Shown here piece after piece: positions 1 through 29,382 of a DNA stretch of 64,000 bases. Below the pieces are notes generated by a model, which did no database searches, was not told the DNA's origin, and was given only the letters and a program-made list of their open reading frames with translations. Each line of letters opens with the position of its first letter. The stretch's first letter is position 1. The position numbers were made by a program, and so were the translations under genes. The DNA is from Cristatella mucedo (taxonomy: Eukaryota; Bryozoa; Phylactolaemata; Cristatellidae): contig WPIO01000008.1 in assembly GCA_009760855.2 (NCBI GenBank), forward strand, positions 4,124,501 to 4,188,500. Direction: 5' to 3'.

Positions 1-1500
1 TGACCTGACTTCCCCAGCTGACCTCCTTGACCTCTTAGACTGACCTCACGACCTCTTCGGCCGATGACGGACGGTGTGGATCAGCTCGGACGAGACCCCT
101 GGGTCGGCCTACTGCATCCGCGAACTCGCGGTCGACAAGGACGCTTCGTGGACTCGGAGAGGACGTGGAGTCGGTTTGCAGAGGCGAGAGCGAGCGCGGA
201 CTCTCGGGTTTCGGCAGGAGATTCCACGGTTTTCATGGGGCTCGACTTCTGACCATCCGCCGCCCCATTTTACTTTCTCGAGCTATTTCTCGAGCCAATC
301 GGCTGCGGCCGTGCTACCACGGCGACCGAGGCCCGTTGTTTTGCGGAGAGGCTGTCCTCAAATGGGGCCGGTAGCTACGTGCTGCAGGAGTTCTCGCTGC
401 AAACTGCAAGTGTCTCTCGTGAATAGCGCCAGCTGGCTGGCTCCCCTCTTGCTGGCGGCGATAATTGGAAAGCCCCAGTAGCGGTAGCCAGCGGAAATAG
501 TCGGTGCCGCCTCCGCCTCTTCGAAACGCACCCCGAGACCTGATTCGTGGTGACGCGAGGATGTCGACGGCCGAACGGTGCCTTCGAGGCCGCGTAGCCG
601 ATAGAGGGCGCTCGGGCGCAGCAGCGAGCACCCGCTGCCGGATGGCAGATGCTCGAAAAAATCACTGGAACGCTCGCTGCTCTGCGCCTGATCGCTTGCA
701 ATCGCGAAAACTATCTTATTTCGCTGCCCTCGCTTTAGTGCATCCACTCCCTCCCTCAAACCTCCGCGTGGCACAGTCAATCATCTCGGGAGCTCGAGTT
801 CATACTGTGATTTTGGTAAACTCACGAAAGCTGCCGTGTGCGTCATTGTTATTTTCGTTTCGTGCAGCCGATTTGTAGTGAATCGCTTCTCGAGCTCGAA
901 CCCGAAATCTCGCATGTCAATCAACTCGCAGCGCTACGACTCGCTGGTGACTTCCGGCAATCTTTTTCTCGAGAGCATGCGAGTCGGATACCCTTAATCG
1001 GGGGGGGGGGGGAGGACCCGATTCGACTGCCAGCAAACGGAACCAAAACGAACTCCTTACCAACCGATTAACGCTAGAATGCCGCACCTCCCTTCCAGCT
1101 CCGTAGCTATAGTACCTGTAGCTAGCTGTATGTGGCCCGTCGCCAGGTTAGTCGGGCCCGACCGTCAGATGTTGGCTAGCGAAAATGCGGCTACACCAGC
1201 CCGGACGGCTAGTAGTACAAAAGACAGGAGGCCACCAATGCAGTGCTTGCCCTGTCACGATTCGACATCGGGTGACAATATTACATTGTGTCTCGATCAT
1301 AAAATTTGTCCAGGCACCACTGACTTTAAACAGTCGGTCGGGTTCGAGATAGTTAGCGAAAAGCAGGGCAGTTCGCCGGGCCTTGAACGTTCGTAGGCGG
1401 GGCAGGAAAGGCCAAAACCTCCGAAATATTAAAATAATCTAAGCAAAATTGTTGTTGAACTTTAAATGATGAAATCCAGTTGTCTTAGTTGATAATCTTC
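1..1500. other. No supported gene; left flank
   Basis: GC-rich to about 0.6 kb with several short open frames on both strands. None resembles a protein I know or shows consistent splice signals. A run of G occurs at about 1001. Confidence 0.5.
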
Positions 1501-1665
1501 AGCTGATTTAGCAGCCTCTTTTATATAGCGGCAGGAGAGCCTATACGGCTGTCATCACCGCTTGCCGTGACCAATTCAGAATCGACCACTGCAGGGCTCG
1601 AACCCTCGGCCCATCTCGCGAAGAGCGAACACCTTACATCTGGACTTAGGCCCAGAGGCATAAAC
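1501..1665 (-). repeat. SINE family 1 copy
   Basis: Reverse copy of the family seen at 11313 and elsewhere: GCTGATTTAGCAGCCTCTTT tail, the TCATCACCGCTTGC core and a B box read in reverse (GGCTCGAACCCT). It is the only minus-strand copy I found. Confidence 0.7.
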
Positions 1666-2339
1666 TGACATGACACAACAGAAGACAAAAAAAGTTCATA
1701 AACATCAAGTACGGATTTAACTCAGAATCGTGACCGATAAACATCGAGTTACTTACATTTTCTGGTGGTAGATAAAAAGTCGGCCGTCGGCTAAACAGTC
1801 GATGTACGCAAAGACGGGTCGCCCAACATTAATGCTGCCACAAGGCATACATACACATCCGATAGCAGTCAGAGGCTTTTGGGGCCGCCCCGAGGTCTGT
1901 TCGCGCTCGCTCTCTCCGCCAATCCCCCGTGCCCTTCCTCCTCCGATTACACATGCAAAGCATGCACCAAAAGCAATACTTAGTTATCGCTTTACTAGAT
2001 ATGAAAACGATAGGCGTTGTAGCGAGAGTGCCACAGTTCAATCAGGATCTCATCGGATTGGCGGGCATGAATGACTGCATGGCAGGAGACGAAACGACCA
2101 ATTTCTTGCAATTTTTAGTGTTAAAAGTACGACGAAGTTTTGAAGCTCGGAAAGTCGTTCAGAAGCTAAGGAGTGTCAAAGAGAGGAAAATTAATCACCA
2201 AAAAAAGTAACCGGCGAATACATCCATCTGCCGCCCTCGCTCAACTTTGACGTTTTGCAGAGTTCTCAGTCATCTTTGTCTATCGAGAATGCGACCTAAT
2301 TTATTGATATCCAAGGTATGGAACTTTCATCGGCATGAT

Positions 2340-2455
2340 ATTACTCACCATTCAATTGCATTTCCCTTTGCAGCAAATGTAAAGCGCCTAGAGAGAGATT
2401 GAGTTCTCTGAGGGCGCTTTATCAAGTGCATTATTATTATTATTATCATCGTCCT
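2340..2455 (+). repeat. L2-type 3' tail with ATT repeats
   Basis: CAGCAAATGTAAAGCGCCTA and GGGCGCTTTATCAAG form the stem-like 3' end typical of L2 LINEs, followed by (ATT)n. A near-identical tail occurs at 55110-55190 and in reverse at 23950-24050. Confidence 0.75.
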
Positions 2456-3572
2456 GTTGATGAACCTCAAGCTTAAAAACCAGTTTGCTGAATGGAAAAG
2501 AGATTTGCGGTGCAAGGCATTCAAAAAAGCAAATATCCTGAACATATGGAGATTAGTCGCCAGAAATAGCCGGGGAGAAATATGCCCATTCGCAAGCGTG
2601 TGTAAACAGTAACGCGAACAGTTTGAAGTTAAAGTTTAATCCTTTCCGATTTTGGGGAGATAACTCAAGCCTTTTATTACGACCGCAAATTTGAGTATTG
2701 CTCACTCGGATGTTGCTCGAATGCCTGACAGGCTGCAACATGATACCGGACCGCCGAGTTTCACTTTTACTCGACCTCAGCGACGAGCCGAAGCGAAAGC
2801 GAAGCCAGCACACTTGCATAAATTATATAGTAATTATAATCACGGACAAGAATGTGTTATTTTATTAATGTATAATATATACCAATATAATATAAATTAT
2901 AATTACAAAGTAACGACTTTTAGCCAGTTGTCGAATTCGGCTGTGCAGAATTAACTTGGAAGTGAGCTCCTACTGCCGACGTCGTTCGCTGGCTCGTGAG
3001 TCGCCTCACTAAATGTCACCTAGCCTGGCAGACCCACGGAAAGCCAGAGGGAAGTTAGACGTAAGACGATGGCAAGCTTTTCACATCGCCCAATGGCTGG
3101 CTGGGAAGATGTCCTAATCAACTTCCTGAACAAGCCATGGGTGAGTCCGAAATAAACTAGGCTCGGTTTCGCACTTCGCCCCGAGACTGAACGGGCAGAC
3201 CGGCTGCAGGTGCGTCATTTTGCCTGGACTCTATGCAAGCACGACAGTTGCCTTCTGCATGCAGATCGCCGGATGACCACTCAGGCACAGCAGCATAGCG
3301 GGCTCGTTTGTGAGACGACAACCCAATCCATGACACCTGAGGAGAGATTCGTCTTCACCCCATGCAACATGCCGTAGCTGCTTGATTGAGGCAGCACATC
3401 GTGCCCGTCATTTGCAAGTCAATGACGATCGCTTGCAATGGAAGCGAAATTGCCAAGTCAACTGGTCAGCCCAGCCAACAGTCTCGTGGGTTGAAATTTT
3501 GCATCCTGGTGTAACTGCTATCTCAAAGAGTTTAAAAAATGAGCAAATATATCGACAGTAGGAATTCGCAGC

Positions 3573-3578
3573 TTTATT
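3573..3578 (-). terminator. Possible TM9SF4 polyadenylation signal
   Basis: The minus strand reads AATAAA here, about 0.92 kb beyond the TM9SF4 stop, and I saw no nearer AATAAA in the 3' flank. Its use is an inference. Confidence 0.3.
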
Positions 3579-4286
3579 AATGCACGACATACCCATCACA
3601 TCTAGCCTCGGCTGGGCAGCTGCATCCAGGGCAACCATAGACATATTCGACTGCTCTGAGCACGACTTCGACAAAAAAAGAGATTAGGGCTTCAAAGAAA
3701 TACTGGAGCAGCCTGCATCAGTGAGACCCTCGGCGGGTCCTGGCAACATCCTAGCATGGTGACAAGTGCTGTGTTCATGGCTTGGTGCGTTGCTATGCGT
3801 TGATATACAGCGAAGCAAAACCCATGATGCTGAGGTAAATCGGGTACCAACGGCTCGTTGCCAGCAGCAGCCGCAGCAGCATTATATCTACGCCGGGCGC
3901 TCCCTTTCAGCTTTTGGACCTAGCGAACGCTAACATCCAGAATCCTTCGAGCGCGAGCTCGATCGCAATGTTCGCATATGGAAAAAATGAGTGATCGCTC
4001 CAGGACTGCCCGTGTCTCGACCAGCAGTGAAATGAAAAATTCACCAGGTGTGCAACCAGAAAGGTCTGACCTAGATGCGTGCTACAACTAAACGATGCCT
4101 GACAAGCATGGCGGCAACGTACAACCTATAGTGGAAAACGGCCTCCTCAGTAGGGTGCGAAGGCATGGTGGACTCGGGTGCACTCCGATAACACAACAAG
4201 TTCGGCCAATGCCTGACCGGTCGGTCGCAGCTATCGCAAACATCGGCCCTACCGCGACGCAAGGGCATCCACGTGCAAGTGCACCA

Positions 4287-4332
4287 CCCTATGTCTTTGC
4301 TCACGTGAGCCCGCGCGAGCGAGCATGCACGG
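4287..4332. promoter_or_regulatory. Inverted repeat with two CACGTG boxes
   Basis: CTCACGTGAGCCCG and CGGGCTCACGTGAG are exact 14-base inverted arms around an 18-base loop. Each arm holds the palindrome CTCACGTGAG with an E-box CACGTG, the site class bound by bHLH-Zip factors. It lies about 170 bases beyond the TM9SF4 stop. Function is unknown. Confidence 0.4.
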
Positions 4333-4499
4333 GCTCACGTGAGAGCGCACCTTACGGCTGCTGAAGTCGGAGCGATGGACGGCCGAGAACCGAGCAGCAG
4401 CCGAAGCAGCAGCAGCTGCTGCAGCTCACAGTTGCCACTTGGGTAGCCGCCTCGGTGGCCTCAGTAACCCGGTAATCCGCTGCAGTTGTCTCGACTTGA

Positions 4500-22025
<17,526 letters not shown>

Positions 22026-23015
22026 TGAGTTGAGCGTCTCCGGACAGATTGCTTGCAGCGGGCCCATTTCAGGGTGCACGAGCGGATGTTGTTGGCAGCT
22101 GTTGTGGGGTTGGCGCGTTGCGCTCTGCCTACTCCCCCACCCCGAGAGCGCCGGCGTCATGGCTGGCTGCTAAGCGAGCTGCTCGTTAGTTGCTTCGGGC
22201 CGGGACGTATGGGACCTCGCTGCCGCGCACCCGAGCCACAGCCGACCGGCTCCCCGTCACCCACCCTCTTTGGATGGGGCGGAGGAGGAGGAGGGCCGCG
22301 CTCACCACGCTCCCTCGCGTTCACTCCGTCCCGAGATGACGGGGCCTGGCCGATGCGATGGCCAATGCTGCAGCCGTTATTCCCTGCCCGCGCTGCCAGT
22401 CGACTGAACCGCTGCGCCAAACTCACCACGTGCCCGCTATCCCCTCCCCGCGCCGACGAGGTAGCAAAAAGCAGCGCTTTCTCTTCTCTTGAAATCGCTT
22501 CCGGCCGAAGGACGGGCCACTGCGCGTCGATAGTGGGCGCTGAGTTGCAGTAGCGCATCGCTTGGCTCAAACGTTCAGCCTACACCGCTGGTCGCTCACA
22601 GCGATCGCGGCCTGCCCGGGCTAATAAGCGAGCGTTCGAGCATTCGTACATGCGCTGCATCCACTCTGGCGCGGGCATCGCCACTGCTCGAGTGAGAGGG
22701 GGTGGTGGCGCCGCCGCCTCCTGCTCTGAAGAACGCTGAGCAAAAAGGAGGCGAAAGGCAGCCTGATTGCACGCTGGCAGCGTCTCATGAGTGTTCTGCA
22801 ATTCTTGGCGACTGTGACTTGGCCATGTGGCCTCTGCAGCACTAGCACTTCAAAGACCAGTGGGAAGAGCTCGCAAAATGGGCGACTGCATTGACTGGGC
22901 TTGGTCCTGTATATATACTGCTTATAGATTTATCTGTATTTCTGTTTATCGGTATTTCCTGTTATGGGCAATGTCAACGCCTGAGATATATCCTATCCTG
23001 CTTCAAGTTTTAGCT
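22026..23015 (-). promoter_or_regulatory. TM9SF4 upstream flank, GC- and CpG-rich
   Basis: The stretch above the tentative TM9SF4 start is GC/CpG-rich up to about 22.75 kb and contains no convincing coding exon. I see no TATA box at a useful distance, consistent with a CpG-type housekeeping promoter. Placement is inferred from gene position only. Confidence 0.4.
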
Positions 23016-23019
23016 GTTT

Positions 23020-23870
23020 AAAGCTTATCTGATTGCTGTTTGACCTTAGAGCTTAAGAAATTACACACTCATGGACGTCTAAACGCTTACTACCTGGGGC
23101 TTGATTACCCTCCGCTACGCCGGCGACAGCGTTAGATTCGTGGGTAGTTAGCAACCGAATTATTAGTTGTGATCCTGCATACTTATTATCGTTTCGTTAT
23201 CGTCATTCGAATATATTCCAATATGTCATAGTTGTTGCTAAGATTGGTGAATTATGCATTAACAAAACAAAAGCACAACGAAGCTTGTATAGAGGTCTCG
23301 CCCGAGGACCCTGCTCGTTTGTTATTCCCAGCATTATCTCGAACCGTCCTGAGCAATCTCCCTCAGGTGCTGCTGCAAGTCGGCCTACTTTCAGCTACAA
23401 AGCATTGCTAAAATTCGGGCTTGCTTAGACAGAGGTACTACATTCAAATTGGTACGCATTTGTGACATCGTATCTCGACTTCTGTAACTCTCTGCTTGCT
23501 GGTCTATCGGCATGTGCAATCAGGTGCTTGCAGTTGGTGGAGAACTCGGCAACTAGGTTTGCCTGTCGAGAGAATCGTAATTTTCACGTCACTCCACTTC
23601 TTGCCGATCTGAAACGGCTCCCAGTCAAGCAATGCATCGGCATCAAGCTTCTGTCACTCGCTTTCAAGTTCCTCTATTCTTTGGCTCCAGCATACCTATC
23701 AGACCTTCTCCTCCTCTAAGCTAAGCATCGGACCACCCAGCTTTCTAAGTATAGGCATATAGCTACACCTCGTACGTACCTCAAATCCTTTGGAGACCCC
23801 ACCTTTAGCTCATTTGCTCCCATGCCTGAAACTCACAACCGACTGGCATCACGACATCCACCGACCTGTC
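23020..23870 (+). mobile_element. L2/CR1-type LINE copy A, internally deleted
   Basis: The 5' part (23020-23400) resembles the start of copy B. It then jumps to the C-terminal part of ORF2: YLDFCNSLLAGLSACAIRCL and LPVKQCIGIKLLSLAFKF with LAPAYLSDLL, typical of the L2/CR1 reverse-transcriptase protein end. Most of the endonuclease and reverse transcriptase is missing. Confidence 0.8.
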
Positions 23871-23939
23871 GACGTTAAAGCTAAATACGCACCTACTTAT
23901 TACAGCGTTTAGAGGGTCCATGTGATTCTGCCTTACATT

Positions 23940-24410
23940 AATAACATAATAGTAATGCACTTGATAAGGCGCCCTCAGAGAACTCAATCTCTTTCTAGGC
24001 GCTTCACATTTGCTGCAAAGGGAAATGCAATTGAATGGTGAGTAAAATCATGCTTGATAAACAAACAAAATGAATAACATGGTTAGGGGTGATATGCACA
24101 GGGTCAGCATGCAAATGTGGTTAGTGGCAGCATGCACAGTGTCAGCACATGAAGGACGAATCACAGAGACCCACTAGATGCTGTCCTAAATATGTGTGTT
24201 TTTAAGTTATTTGTGTGCTTATCCGTGCTGACACTATGAATGCTGCCACTAACCATATTTGCATGCTGCCCCTGTGCACGTAGCCTCTAATCATGCTTGT
24301 TGTCATTGAGCATGCTACCATTAACTATTCGACCATGCTACCTTTGCAAGATATATAAAGTGTCTAGACAGAGATTAAGTTCTCAGAGGGTGCCATGCAA
24401 ATGTAATGCA
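23940..24410. repeat. Head-to-head pair of L2 3' ends forming a long inverted repeat
   Basis: The left arm (from about 23950) is an L2 tail in minus orientation plus 3'UTR. The right arm (to about 24400) is the same in plus orientation. The arms match around GTTAGTGGCAGCATGC / TGCTGCCACTAAC and the AGCGC-type tail, with a centre near 24185. Confidence 0.7.
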
Positions 24411-25469
24411 AAGTTCCGGTGAAAAGTTTGCCTCGTGACTGAGAAAATTGGCGAGACCCGAAGGGATCTTGGGTAACGGGTATCGTCGCTGTTATTTTTT
24501 TAAACTTAAATCGCTAGCCTGTTGCAGTCAGTGCTGCCTAGCACTTTTCTGAAACACGAAGAATTAAAGCAGAAGCGGTAGCAACCGCATTCAGTTCATG
24601 TCTCCCTGCAGCTGAGTATTCTTTAAGATGCTCCAGTTCTTACCCTTATTTCTCGGCGGACCGACTGAGCTAGCAGATGCAGGAGCAAAGGTGAATACAG
24701 CAATACCACAAGATGGCCTATATACAGGGCAGGCCAGATTCAGTTTTCAGCTTTCTCTATCGACATCTCAGCGTATGTTTTTGGCAGGCGGCGTTTCATT
24801 GCTTCGTGACGTTGCTGTCCGTTTCTATAGCCAAGGCGTATCTTGATAAACTTTCGGCAAAATAAGTCCTTTTACTGACGGCTAAGAAGAACGCAGCTGA
24901 TCTCCCGGATTTCATAAAGATTTCCGCCGTTACGGAGTACGAATACGAGAACTAATTTCCTGCGAGCTGCAGAGCTCGATTTGGAACATCCTATTTTCTG
25001 GCCTTAATACTGAAAGAACCACGTAGGCACTCAGCCATTTCCTAGACTAGTAAAAGTAGGAGAAGTCGCTAGTCTTCGCGCGAAACCGTGCAGCTTAGAT
25101 CCAGCGCCAGTAACGAGTTTTCTAGCTAATCCTAGAATAAAAGGTTCACGCTGACGTTCAGAGCTGCCTGTAGTACAGTTACTTTCGCTGCCAAAGCATT
25201 CAACTCAGAGCATGCACGGATCACAGTCTCTGCCGCCGAAGCGCTTGCCTAGTAAGTTAAGTCCTCAGATGCCACGTTGCGCTATGATGCTGGGGCGTCG
25301 CGACATTAAGAACTTAAAAAAATCAGGATATAGCGCACGATCTCACCCGCCCTCGCCTTCCTTCGCAAAGCTCCTTCACATGCGTTCATCGTTCGTTGCA
25401 GAATTCTTCCGAAAACCAAAGTTCTTGCGAACATCGTATGCGGAAACCGATAGAGTTAAGACCTGTTTT

Positions 25470-27746
25470 AAGCTAATCTGATTGTTTATTGTCCGCAGAG
25501 CGTAAGAAATTACGTGCCTATGGATATCTAAACGCTTATCGCTTCGGGCTGCTGGGTCTACCGCTTCGGCGGCGGCCCCAGCTACGCCGGCGGCTAATAA
25601 CCTGCATGTTAGTTGTGATCGTGCGCACCTATTATTGCTTCGTCGTCGTAGTTCAAATGCATTCCTAGATGTTACAGCTGTTGTTAAGATCATTCGTGAA
25701 TTATGCATTAACAAAATAAAAGCGCCCCGGAGCCGTCGCAGTGGCCCGAGGTCGCCGGCTTAGATGCCGCTCGTTAGGCGGGAACAGCGAGCTGCGTACC
25801 CGCTCGTCTGGTATTCTTAGCATTGTCACGAACCACTCAGCACGCTCCCTCACGTGCGTCACTGTAAATCTCTTTAACTTAGTGGTAATCAGGCCTGTTA
25901 TAACTTCGGTGGCCCAGCTTAACGCTTGTCTTTGGAATCCTCGCTCAACGTCCAACTAACCTCTGGTAATAGGCGACACTGTTTCTGAAAATGGTCTCGA
26001 CCTACTCGCCTTAACTGGAACTTGGCTAAAACCGGTAAACTGCCCGACGATTAAAGACGCTTGCCCGACGATTAAAGACGCTACCCTGACTGGTTTCTCT
26101 TCCTTTCAAACCCCTAGATCAATCAAAGCTGGAGGTGGAGTTGCTGTTATCGTGCGCTCAAAACTCAAATTCAAGCCATTTGCAGTACCCTCGAAGAAAT
26201 CTTATGAAACAATTGTTTTGATTTCAACCAAAGCCAAGCTACCGACGGTGGCAGTAGTCGATCGCCCACCAGGTACTATATCCTCCTTTATCTCAGATTT
26301 CTCCGATCTCATTTTGATTCTGTGTGCAAGAAATTGATCCTTCCTCGTTATGGGCAATTTTAACGTTCGTTTTGATAACTTTTCTGACGCCTTCAGCACC
26401 GAATTTCGTGCATTGACCCACTGTCTCTTGTGGCTCATGTGCATTGCCCTACTCACATCAAGGGTCACACACTCGACCAGATTTTCTCATACAACTGCGC
26501 TTTGTCTTATTACCAAATCCTGCTTATCTGACCACATGCAGATCTCATTAAGTCTACAGTGTGTGCCCGCCTCTTCTTCCACTAAAATCACCTGGGAATC
26601 GTGAAACATCAAGACCCTTGAGATCGATGCTGTCCGTGCGAGAATATCTGCCTCGCCTCTAATGATCACTCCCCCTTCCGACCTATCATCATTTGTAGAT
26701 ATCTACAACACGACACTAGCTGACATGCTCGACGAGTTTGCACTTCTGACTAAGAGTACTGTGTGCCCTCGCTCAGACGGTCTATGGTTCACCACAGAAA
26801 TTAAACTAGCTAGGTCTACTAAGCTCAAGCTTGAAAAATCATACAGAAGGTCAGGACTAACTGTCCATCGACAGGCATACGAGGACTACTGGAGGTCGTA
26901 CAATCGATCCTAGAAAAGGCCAAGCCTAGCTTCTATAAAAACATTGTCGAATCACAGATGCACAATCCAAAAATGCTGATGTTGATGATCAACGATCTCC
27001 TCAACCACTCCCATGTTAGCTCCGTACCAGATGATCCCTGTGATGATCTAGCTGATCGCTTCTCTAGCTTCTTTGTCCAGAAGACAGACAAGATCAGGGA
27101 GTCCATCCCAGCGATAGCAGCATTTTCCCTAGAATGCTGTCCCTCGACTCCTCGCTGCGCCTCAATGTCTAATAATAATAATAATAATTCACTTGATAAA
27201 GCATTATTGTCAGTCAATCAGTCAAACAAACAGTCTACATTTAAGCGGGTCACTAGTGATCTCGTCTTGAAGTTCATTTCCCAATCAAAGAAGACAACAA
27301 GTCGCGTGGACCGTATTCCCACTGTCCTGCTCCTACGTTGCATTGATCTACTGCTGCCATGCATGACTAACATCATTAATATGTCATTAGCCTCAGGTCA
27401 TGTCCCAGCACCTTTCGAAAACGCTGTAGTCAGGCCACTTCTCAAGAAATCGACACTAGACCAAGAGAACTTGAGCAACCACCATCCAGTCTCCCTTCTA
27501 CCATTCCTATCAAAGACACTAGAACGGGTCGTGGCGGACCAGCTGAACCCATATATTGAAACTTCAAACCTTGCTAGTACGTTCCAGTCTGGCTTTCGAG
27601 CTAATCACTCCACAGAGTCAGCATTGCTTAGGGTGTACAACGACCTCTTAGGAATGCTAGGTGATACTACATCTAAGTTAGTCAATGCATTTGTGATATC
27701 CCGTCTTGACTTCTGTAACTCGGTGCTTGATGGTGCAAAATCGTAA
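25470..27746 (+). mobile_element. L2/CR1-type LINE copy B with endonuclease and partial RT
   Basis: Endonuclease pieces in shifting frames include ENGLDLLALTGTWL, GGGVAVIVRS, RPPG and SDHMQISLSL. An open frame of 262 codons (26958-27746) follows, with LLKKSTLDQENLSNHHPVSL, LSKTLERVVADQLNPYI and FQSGFRANHSTESALLRVYN, the N-terminal half of the RT. It then passes directly into VISRLDFCNSVLDG of the C-terminal part, so the segment with the catalytic ADD box is deleted. Frameshifts in the endonuclease and the deletion make it inactive. Confidence 0.85.
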
Positions 27747-29292
27747 CAGCTTAAGCTAAATCCATCCGCAATATTAGGTCGAGAGTATTCTCACATTTGT
27801 TACCGTCACAATTGTTAAGCAGAATTTATATGCCGTAGTCAGTATCCTTACAGATTTGTTCGTAATTTGCGAGCGATGACTTATGGTGACCCGTTTTACC
27901 GGTCGGCAGCTCTGCAATGCAAACCTACATGCTGCAAGTAGATACCTACCTGTCGCACGTGAGAGTCCGCGAATCTAGTGCAGTTAAATCAAACCAAATT
28001 TGCGCGCATACCACAGGAAAGGCTTGCATTGCGATAGCCGGTCGCAAAGGTAGCGAGCAATCTCAGGCTTGCAAATTTAGGCAGGTCGCTTCCTGCCTCG
28101 CTCGGCTTGGCTCGTCGCTTATTTACGACAACCCTGACCTTGCCGGGAGGCCCTGTGAGATCCAAGTTCAGCCACGTCCCTGTGAAAACTCTGTGGTGTG
28201 CCCTGCGGAAGTGAGAACATTGGGCGCGGCAACGCACGGCCAGTGCTTGATTTACCACATTTCGCGGCTTCGATCGTCTACCGCTGGAAGACGCATGTAA
28301 ATTGATTCCGGAAAAAAAAAATGAAAATGCAAGTATAATTTAGTTCGAAGACCCAAAGAATAAACGAATCCCAAGCTATACCCGCCCACGCGTCCGCTTT
28401 AGCTAAAACTCGGCTTCTTTTCTTGGTTTTTCTCTGCCTGCGCGCGAGGCACCGCAGCGTCAGCGTCCGCGCTTGCATAAGGCTAAAGTTGTAATCTTGC
28501 GCTTAGGATCGAATTTCATCCACTTAATGAAACTATTTTCGGCTTTAAAGCCGTAGCTGCGCGTAGCTGGTGTGGTCAGAACAGTTTCATCCCAGGGGTT
28601 CGGTACGGGCTGGCTGCCTAGTTCATACGTTCGCAACGAAAAACAACCTGAGACGCGACAAAGTCTAATTTCTGAGCGCACTAGCCATTTTTTTCTGAGA
28701 TACGGATTCAGAAAAACGCCGTTCGAACGCATTGTCCTCTTTCCGCCAACACTATTTCTATCGAACAACCGTTGCGTTTACTAGATACACAGACATGAAC
28801 CCGTCATGGCCGCCGTTCAGCGCGAACTCTCGACCTGGCAGAGCGGACCTCTGACGCCTCGGAATTAGTAAACCGAGTGGCTGAGCAGTAATTCATGCGC
28901 AAGCACTGCAGACGGATCGTATGCCGCAGCGGCGCCGAAATAAATACGGCTATCGGGCGTGCGAACGTTCAGATGGAGCGCCCTTAATGACGCGGCGGAA
29001 CTTGACGCCCTGCGGCTCTCCTAAGGGACGTGGGTGGCGGCTTTTTTTTACCGCATTGCCAGTGTTTTGCCAGCTAACCAAAGCTAATCGTCGAAGGAAT
29101 GGAGAGCTCATACATTATTATAAATAAGTTTTGTTGTTACGCCGTTTCATTAAATAGATAATAAGGCGCATCCATTAATATCCTGCAGAGTAAGCAGATT
29201 GTACATTCACGAGACAATCCCCCCTTTAGCGGATAACGGTGCAGCCCATTTCCGCCTAAGAGCTTCACTGCGGGGCACGTGAGGCGAGCATC
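27747..29292. other. ENOSF1 upstream flank
   Basis: No coding exon recognised. The last few hundred bases before the ENOSF1 ATG carry CpG dinucleotides at raised density, and any promoter is probably here. No TATA box at a usable distance was seen. Confidence 0.4.
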
Positions 29293-29382
29293 ATGGCCGG
29301 GCCGAGCTCTCGCATTACAAAGTTCACATTGAAAGATATTCGCTTTCCGACGTCTTTGGAAGCCCATGGCTCGGATGCTATG
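29293..29382 (+). CDS. ENOSF1: ENOSF1 exon 1 with start codon
   Basis: Residues 1-30 ([20 protein letters not shown] and following GSDAM), matching the family N-terminus RFPTS-L-AHGSDAM. The ATG lies in C-ATC-ATG-G context; donor GTGAGT, phase 0. Confidence 0.93.

Larger units (their letters stand above)
2456..4499. other. TM9SF4 3' flank, no other gene recognised
   Basis: Contains the probable 3'UTR of TM9SF4 on its right. A patch near 3000-3480 has weak transposase-like wording in the plus frames but nothing firm. CAG-type repeats occur near 3865 and 4395. Confidence 0.45.

Noticed and set aside
3000-3480. Possible second transposase fragment
   Set aside because: A few words resemble Tc1 N-terminal sequence, but there is no ordered set of motifs.
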